Of a stretch of 64,000 nt of DNA, positions 56,444-64,000 are shown piece after piece. The notes under the pieces were generated by a model, which was not told where the DNA came from, did no database searches, and saw nothing but the letters and a program-made list of their open reading frames with translations. Location of the stretch: the NCBI GenBank assembly GCA_036924085.1, contig JAVGWX010000005.1, forward strand, positions 99,777,672 through 99,841,671. The letters run 5' to 3'. How positions within the stretch are numbered: the first letter of the stretch is position 1; each line of letters opens with the position of its first letter. The DNA is from Ariolimax columbianus. Its lineage: Eukaryota > Mollusca > Gastropoda > Stylommatophora > Arionidae. Both the position numbers and the translations under genes were made by a program.

Positions 56444-56985
56444 CGTTTTCGGCGATTTCTTGATAGCTGTCAGTAACAAATTTGGACAATGTTCGGTCGT
56501 CTTTATCCTCTTTGAGGTTGTTTTAGATACTAATTAGAAAAAGTGATAACATAAGTAGTGAATGGACCATTTTTAAAACAACCATGACGGATACACTCAT
56601 TATGAAATGTGGAACGAAAAACTTAAGACATGGCAAAGATGAAAATGTATATCTTAGTGGATTGCTGAAGTTAAAAAATGGATACATATTTAAAAGAAAC
56701 TACAAAACATGGCTGATATCCAAGACACAGGGAGATTATATTACTTATAAACTCAACAAAACATGACTGATATCCAAGACACATGGAGATTATATTGCTT
56801 TTAAAAAAGCAGGACGAGATATCAAACGAATAATTACAATCCTTAAAGCGGAATTGTGAACAAGTCTGGACAAGAACTAACATGCTTGTGTAAAAGTCGC
56901 TTAAGAGATTTGCATGAAATTTTCAAAGCAAGTTTGGGATAGAAAAGACGTAACAGCAGACTAGAAGGAAGGCTATGTAGTTAAG
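56444..56985. other. Likely 3' UTR and downstream flank
   Basis: No AATAAA within this stretch (first at about 57558 and 57709), so the polyadenylation site is not clear. A short imperfect duplication with CTGATATCCAAGACACA lies at 56704-56800. Confidence 0.4.
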
Positions 56986-56989
56986 TTAT

Positions 56990-57840
56990 TTAAGATGGGG
57001 AACTTGCAATAGTGCACAGATTATAAGGCCATACTGTTATTATCGGTGCTTGGGAAGGTAATGAACCGGATCATATTAGAGAAATTGAAACCTGCCATAG
57101 TTGAAGGCCGGACATGCGGGCTTTCGGCAAAATAGTTTATATGTAGATCCAATAGCTACACTGTGAACAAATTGTTGAACAAAGTGTGGAATGGAACTCA
57201 TCACTTTAAATTAAGGGATTATGAGAAGGCATTTGAGAATTTAGACAGGAAATCACTCTGGAATATGCCCAGACATTATGAAGTGAAATTCATTTACATA
57301 GTATGAAAACGTACGAAAATATGAAATGTAGAGTTCTACATACTGTAGAGCTTCTGTAGTCCTTTGAGATAAGAATGAATATACAGCAGTTATCTCTTAT
57401 CTCCACTTTTCATACCCCTGGCTATTGACTGGATTAAAAAGAACACGGCTTCCGCATAATAACATGATATTTAATGGATTTTGAGAAAAAGATTTGCTGT
57501 TCTGGACCTTTGCTTGGCACGTCTGTCACCAAACTACAACCAAATGCAGCAGAAAATAAATATACTTACGAAATGGTAATGAAAACTAGGTCTGAGCCCA
57601 CACAAAGAAAAAAAAAGATTATGCGAACAAAAACATACAACGACAATACAGTTGTTCCAGGAGAAACGATGCTACCAATAGCTACAAACATTCATACATC
57701 TTGGCGGCAATAAAGATAACGTACTGAGAGATATTCAATTAAGAGTACACAAGACGATAGAGAATTGCTTTAGGAAATCTATTGAAAAAGAAATAGAAAA
57801 TCAAGTCCGCTACAAAAATACAGATACACTTATGTGAAGT
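56990..57840 (+). mobile_element. Degenerate LINE reverse transcriptase
   Basis: LLSVLGKVMNRIILEKLKPA, then LRDYEKAFENLDRKSLWNMP RHYEV (two segments of one block), PLAIDWIKKN and a later NVLRDIQLRVHKTIENCF. These follow the order of a reverse transcriptase of the 'DYEKAFDS.DR..LW..LRHYG' type. Several stops; the YADD box is not readable. Confidence 0.7.
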
Positions 57841-57989
57841 TCGTCCTTTGTATGGCTTTGTGACGCTGGGAATAACGAAAAGTGCGAGTGAAAAGGCTCA
57901 GACTTTCATCAATGTAGGCGTGCACTGAAGGAATAAATCGGTATGATCAAGTCACTAATACAGAACTATGAGAGAGGTGAGGCAAGGCA

Positions 57990-58590
57990 GGCAGACTTGA
58001 AAGCGTATTTGTTGACGACCTATGCTCCGCAATGAGTTAAAAGTTTTTGATTTATTGATCAAAGCAATACGATTAAGAGATGAGAACATTATTCCTCCAA
58101 GAACTCGGAGACAATCAATATTTATCCCAGAAAGAAACAATCAATATTTGCCTCAAGAAGCATAATCTGCAACCTGTTATATTAATTCAAGAAATAGAAG
58201 CAGACATAAAGGGCAAGCCTGGAAGTAGGTCACGACCTATAAACAGTGTTACAATTAAAGTAGTTCACGTTTGTTGGAAGACAGGGATGAAGTAGCTAAA
58301 GAGAATCTTTACAAAAGGATATTTTGAAGAGTACCAGACAATTGACGAGAGACTACAACAATATAAATCTAGAAAATAGTTACTAATAGTAAGTAATATA
58401 TTACCGAGGGATATCGCTACTACGTCATTCAAGAAAAAATATAATCAGAAATACTTGAACAAAGAATAACTTCAATTGTTGAACTTCATTTGAGCAAAAC
58501 TCAATTTAGATTCAGTAAGGGAATGGGATTTAGTTATGCCGTATTCGCCATTAGACAATTAAAAAGATGGAATTCTTGCTTGCGAAATGG
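57990..58590 (+). mobile_element. Second degenerate LINE reverse transcriptase piece
   Basis: ILEQRITSIVELHLSKTQFR and FSKGMGFSYAVFAIRQLKRW match 'l..ri......l...Q.GFrkg.gt..aif.lrql' of reverse transcriptases. Upstream part is only loosely similar. Confidence 0.55.
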
Positions 58591-58689
58591 AAACTATATT
58601 AAAGACATACGGTGCTGTAACTTATCCACTATCACAACAGCTTAAACACCCGGGCTTCAGTTTGACAACAAAACATCTCATAAATAGTC

Positions 58690-59700
58690 GAGAACTATTG
58701 ATTGTGCTGAATACATTTATCGAAAACTATCCATTGTGCTGAATACATTTGGTGAGAACTAGACCTTGTGTTCAATACATTTGGTGAGAGCTATCCACTG
58801 TGCTGAATACATTTGGTGAGAACTAGACCTTGTGTTCAATACATTTGGTGAGAGCTATCCACTGTGCTGAATACATTTGGTGAGAACTATTAATTGTGCT
58901 GAATACATTTGGTGAGAGCTATCCACTGTGCTGAATACATTTGGTGAGAACTATTAATTGTGCTGAATACATTTGGTGAGAGCTATCCACTGTGCTGAAT
59001 ACATTTGGTGAGAACTATTAATTGTGCTGAATACATTTGGTGAGAGCTATCCACTGTGCTGAATACATTTGGTGAGAGCTATCCACTGTGCTGAATACAT
59101 TTGGTGAGAACTATTAATTGTGCTGAATACATTTGGTGAGAGCTATCCACTGTGCTGAATACATTTGGTGAGAGCTATCCACTGTGCTGAATACATTTGG
59201 TGAGAACTATTAATTGTGCTGAATACATTTGGTGAGAGCTATCCACTGTGCTGAATACATTTGGTGAGAACTATTAATTGTGCTGAATACATTTGGTGAG
59301 AGCTATCCACTGTGCTGAATACATTTGGTGAGAGCTATCCACTGTGCTGAATACATTTGGTGAGAACTATTAATTGTGCTGAATACATTTGGTGAGAGCT
59401 ATCCACTGTGCTGAATACATTTGGTGAGAACTATTAATTGTGCTGAATACATTTGGTGAGAGCTATCCACTGTGCTGAATACATTTGGTGAGAACTATTA
59501 ATTGTGCTGAATACATTTGGTGAGAGCTATCCACTGGGCTGAATACATTTGGTGAGAGCTATCCACTGTGCTGAATACATTTGGTGAGAACTATTAATTG
59601 TGCTGAATACATTTGGTGAGAGCTATCCACTGTGCTGAATACATTTGGTGAGAACTAGACCTTGTGTTCAATACACTTTTTGAGAACTATCCATTGTGCT
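58690..59700. repeat. 32-bp minisatellite with 64-bp higher-order units
   Basis: TGCTGAATACATTTGGTGAG is constant; the other 12 bp alternate between AGCTATCCACTG and AACTATTAATTG. The two forms mostly alternate A-B, giving a 64-bp dimer, with some A-A pairs. Confidence 0.97.
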
Positions 59701-59959
59701 GAATATCCCCATATGCATTCAGTCTAATCAAACCAACCCCCTCCCCCCCCCCCAACCCCGTCTGCACGCTTACACAACATATAGATGGTCTATATGGAGT
59801 CTTGACACTTTTGTCATAATGGCCGCTGACTTATTTAGTTTTGTTGTTGGAAGCCATGATGCCATTCGTGCGCAATTATTCAATCTTCACGAAACTGCTC
59901 TGGTGACGAGAAACAATGACTTTACTTATATACATACGCTTGATTAAGATTGGTCTGGG
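59701..59959. other. Unassigned, C-tract
   Basis: C-rich run at 59742-59757. Nothing else. Confidence 0.4.
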
Positions 59960-60095
59960 CTTCCTGGCTGTTGTGTAATGCTAGACCTTTCATTGGGCTC
60001 ATGGCAATGGAAGATAACAGTGTCGCTCTCCAACTCGTTGGTTAGGCTGCAGAAAGACAGTCTGCTTATAGGCGCACGAAGTGGACGTGAGGAGA
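59960..60095 (+). repeat. Dispersed repeat fragment related to 9185-9300
   Basis: Shared CAACTCGTTGGTTAGGCTGC and ACAGTCTGCTT with 9255-9295. Confidence 0.55.
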
Positions 60096-61519
60096 AGATC
60101 ATTATCAATATGATTGATCCGATCCTAATGTTAGGCTTTGCTTCAACTAATCGATAGACTGAAAGACATAATTTGAAAACTATGTGATTTTATTTATTAG
60201 CTTTGTAAGACACAATAAAAACGTGATTTAAAATAATTTTTGTTCCATTTTTTTCTGTAGTGTTTTGTTGCGACCTCATGTATTTATTAAAGACAGCTTT
60301 CCTGCGTGAACGTAATAAAATGAACTACGAATGACATTTTCTGTGGATGTGTAAAGTATAATTACCGAACTCTGATAAAAGATGAAGACAGGAAAGACAT
60401 CTTTCGTTTTACAATTGGACAGGAAATGATCACATTCATAAAGTGGGATTCTTTGTCTACAGCGTATACGGAACTAAGTTATTATAGTGGAATGGACAGG
60501 CTCACCCAGGATCCTGATCAAGGACCCCAAACCAAATGGCCATTGAATGCAAATTGTGAGTGAGAAAGAATCACTAAACCAGAGTTCCGACACAGTTCAA
60601 CTGTGCCTCAGTCATTTGGAAGATAGCAGGCCTTGTTTCCATTGTAAATTTTCATTGCAAAGATCAGGTCAAGGGACAGTTGACCAGGTAACGAATGTAC
60701 CAGACCCACTCAACCCACCAACCTACGAGACGACCAATTTGAGTGTTTTGCCTACATCTTTATTTCTGGTCAAGGGTTTTATAGACCATTTTTCTGACAG
60801 CATACGAGACTTCAATCTGACCTAGACACAGACTTTCGACATATATTTACTGGAGTCTGTCAATCAGTGTCGGCCAAAGATAATTTAGTGCAAGCGTTTA
60901 ATTTCACAGATGTTCCAAACTCATTTAAGTTTTGCCAGACTACTCCAAATAATAACACTTAGAGTTAACCATATGAACTCAGATAAGTACAACGTGCCGC
61001 CTTCCTGCTAAATGTGACGTTCAATGGCTGCAATACAATTTTTTATTTGCCTCCTTAAACTTTGCCTCCTTTCATTATTGCGCTGAGAGCAAGTCACGTG
61101 GTTCCAGTCTCCACTGCCTGAAGAAATTTGTTTGACAGCTTCGTTTCCTGATCATAAATACGACAGAGCTCATTTTCTGGATTCTTTGTTCGAAATGACC
61201 GATACATCTAGCCTGTGTCTGTCTGTACTCTGAATCAGTCTTTATTTCTCCTCCATCCACTTTCTTCCTACCAACTTGCAATTAACTTGCAATGGCTCCT
61301 TTGTTCAGGATCATGATTTGAATTATCCGTGTGATCCTATCGAGATCCCTGTGGTATCCCGAATCCCAGAATCCCTGATATTATCACAGGATCCCCTCAC
61401 CATGTTAGCCAGACTGAAACAGTATGTTTTCAGAGAAAACAGCGCGTGACAGTGCGATAGGGTCTTGCTTTCCGAATACACTGTGAAAAATTGAATGAAA
61501 ATCAGCAACATTCATATGT
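60096..61519. other. Unassigned flank
   Basis: Mixed AT-rich sequence with short open frames only. I see no gene, RNA or repeat I can name. Confidence 0.4.
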
Positions 61520-61944
61520 TTTTTGTCGATTTGACCAACTACGTTATCTGGGACATCTGCGCAAATACAGAACAGGAGACCAACTTAATAATGTTGTCAC
61601 AAGTGTATATATTCAAATGCCAGGACAGGTGGCAAAACGGTTGAAAGGAGTTGGTGTAACCTACTTTTGTTCAGTCTATTCCTGCAGAAAGTAATGACAG
61701 ATGTTCTGGGTGGTCATTATGGAAAATTTACTGTATGTGAACACACTATTACTAACCAACATTTCGCCAATAATATATATGTATATATGGTATATACTCT
61801 GACTTGTCATGAAAAAAAGTCAAGCTCTGACGACCAGGTTTGGCACAACATCAAGGAAGTATGGCATAGATATAAACACCTGCAAAACACAGCTGGATGA
61901 GAATAATCAAGAAGGTATACATGCCAATATCAAAATTAATGTAA
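61520..61944 (+). mobile_element. Degenerate LINE piece, same broad family as 30143-31081
   Basis: LFLQKVMTDVLGGHYGKF, THTITNQHFANNIY-like (actual EHTITNQHFANNIYV) and later YGIDINTCKTQL, HANIKIN fit 'FLE.IM.d.L..H.Gtv...r.itnlrFADDId' and '..yGm.in..Ktqlm'. The FADD box has decayed to FANN. Confidence 0.7.
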
Positions 61945-64000
61945 CATGCTACTCTCTTATCTACTTTCTTTCTTACAACTATCAGTCTTCTACTCTCTTA
62001 TCGTCTTTATTTCTTACAACTATCAGTCTTCTACTCTCTTATCGTCTTTATTTCTTACAACTATCAGTCTTCTACTCTCTTATCGTCTTTATTTCTTACA
62101 ACTATCAGTCTTCTACTCTCTTATCGTCTTTATTTCTTACAACTATCAGTCTTCTACTCTCTTATCGTCTTTATTTCTTACAACTATCAGTCTTCTACTC
62201 TCTTATCGTCTTTATTTCTTACAACTATCAGTCTTCTACTCTCTTATCGTCTTTATTTCTTACAACTATCAGTCTTCTACTCTCTTATCGTCTTTCTTTC
62301 TTACAACTATCAGTCTTCTACTCTCTTATCGTCTTTATTTCTTACAACTATCAGTCTTCTACTCTCTTATCGTCTTTATTTCTTACAACTATCAGTCTTC
62401 TACTCTCTTATCGTCTTTATTTCTTACAACTATCAGTCTTCTACTCTCTTATCGTCTTTATTTCTTACAACTATCAGTCTTCTACTCTCTTATCGTCTTT
62501 ATTTCTTACAACTATCAGTCTTCTACTCTCTTATCGTCTTTATTTCTTACAACTATCACTCTTCTACTCTCTTATCGTCTTTATTTCTTACAACTATCAG
62601 TCTTCTACTCTCTTATCTACGTTCTTTCTTACAACTATCAGTCTTCTACTCATTTATCTTCTTTTTTTCTTACAACTATCAGTCTTCTACTCTCTTATCG
62701 TCTTTATTTCTTACAACTATCAGTCTTCTACTCTCTTATCGTCTTTATTTCTTACAACTATCAGTCTTCTACTCTCTTATCTACGTTCTTTCTTACAACT
62801 ATCAGTCTTCTACTCATTTATCGTCTTTATTTCTTACAACTATCAGTCTTCTACTCTCTTATCGTCTTTATTTCTTACAACTATCAGTCTTCTACTCTCT
62901 TATCGTCTTTATTTCTTACAACTATCAGTCTTCTACTCTCTTATCGTCTTTATTTCTTACAACTATCAGTCTTCTACTCTCTTATCGTCTTTATTTCTTA
63001 CAACTATCAGTCTTCTACTCTCTTATCTACGTTCTTTCTTACAACTATCAGTCTTCTACTCTCTTATCGTCTTTATTTCTTACAACTATCACTCTTCTAC
63101 TCTCTTATCGTCTTTATTTCTTACAACTATCAGTCTTCTACTCTCTTATCTACGTTCTTTCTTACAACTATCAGTCTTCTACTCTCTTATCGTCTTTATT
63201 TCTTACAACTATCAGTCTTCTACTCTCTTATCGTCTTTATTTCTTACAACTATCAGTCTTCTACTCTCTTATCGTCTTTATTTCTTACAACTATCACTCT
63301 TCTACTCTCTTATCGTCTTTCTTTATTACAACTATCACTCTTCTACTCTCTTATCGTCTTTATTTCTTACAACTATCACTCTTCTACTCTCTTATCGTTT
63401 TTCTTTCTTACAACTATCACTCTTCTACTCTCTTATCGTCTTTATTTCTTACAACTATCAGTCTTCTACTCTCTTATCGTCTTTATTTCTTACAACTATC
63501 ACTCTTCTACTCTCTTATCGTCTTTCTTTCTTACAACTATCACCCTTCTACTCTCTTATCGTCTTTATTTCTTACAACTATCAGTCTTCTACTCTCTTAT
63601 CGTCTTTATTTCTTACAACTATCACTCTTCTACTCTCTTATCGTCTTTATTTCTTACAACTATCAGTCTTCTACTCTCTTATCGTCTTTATTTATTACAA
63701 CTATCAGTCTTCTACTCTCTTATCGTCTTTATTTCTTACAACTATCAGTCTTCTACTCTCTTATCGTCTGTCTTTCTTACAACTATCAGTCTTCTACTCT
63801 CTTATCGTCTTTATTTCTTACAACTATCGATCTTCTACTCTCTTATCGTCTTTATTTCTTACAACTATCAGTCTTCTACTCTCTTATCGTCTTTATTTCT
63901 TACAACTATCAGTCTTCTACTCTCTTATCGTCTTTATTTCTTACAACTATCAGTCTTCTACTCTCTTATCGTCTTTATTTCTTACAACTATCAGTCTTCT
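61945..64000. repeat. 41-bp minisatellite, about 50 copies, open at the window end
   Basis: CTACTCTCTTATCGTCTTTA and TTTCTTACAACTATCAGTCT per unit; TACGTTCTT and CACTC variants are scattered in it. Begins directly at the broken end of the LINE piece. Confidence 0.98.

Overview
This is a piece of animal genomic DNA, not bacterial. It has intron-containing coding sequence with GT..AG splice sites and consistent exon phases, several non-LTR retrotransposon (LINE) lineages, tRNA-derived SINEs, and a very high load of tandem repeats (by hand tally roughly a third of the window). The LINE types, the SINEs and the type of host gene suggest a lophotrochozoan, most likely a mollusc. That placement is an inference; the sequence alone does not prove it.

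The only host gene I can support runs on the + strand through almost the whole window (about 259 to 56443). It encodes a 'nose resistant to fluoxetine protein 6' (NRF-6)-like multi-pass membrane protein: a cysteine-containing NRF domain followed by an acyltransferase-3 domain. I could place 17 exons. The 5' exons (start codon, signal peptide, first part of the NRF domain) lie upstream of the window, and the last exon ends in TAA at 56441-56443. All junctions keep the reading frame except the one between exon 13 (38208-38254) and exon 14 (39235-39367). The visible exons add up to about 700 residues.

The introns are filled with repeats. There are about 40 tandem arrays with units of 3 to 71 bp, often 41-44 or 52-53 bp. 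Some begin exactly at splice donors (8568, 15089, 21643, 31515 and perhaps 45178) and one runs straight into a splice acceptor (40637). Other arrays sit inside LINE reading frames and are made of the LINE's own codons (12700-13125, 13311-13336, 14108-14227, 53205-53865, 54645-54775, 55010-55350). Two copies of one element in opposite orientation (768-1715 and 17122-18615) have TG..CA ends and 4-bp target duplications, so they look like solo LTRs.

LINE layout: a 3' fragment at 7799-7940 and a 5'-truncated copy at 30143-31081 belong to one family, and the second sits inside a 44-bp minisatellite. A related copy with an endonuclease fused in frame to reverse transcriptase lies at 42926-44599, downstream of a 28S rRNA pseudogene (41870-42342). 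CR1/L2-type copies lie at 46190-47325 (-) and 47330-52175 (+); the second is split by an RNase H-bearing LINE (50209-51699, -) with an 8-bp target duplication. Another LINE (52985-55600) is split by an L2 3' end and by three home-grown arrays. Further degenerate reverse transcriptase pieces lie downstream of the host gene (56990-58590, 61520-61945). The window ends inside a 41-bp array.

I found no prokaryotic system, CRISPR array, functional tRNA or rRNA gene. The most unusual content is the way tandem arrays seem to have been born from splice junctions and from transposon coding sequence.
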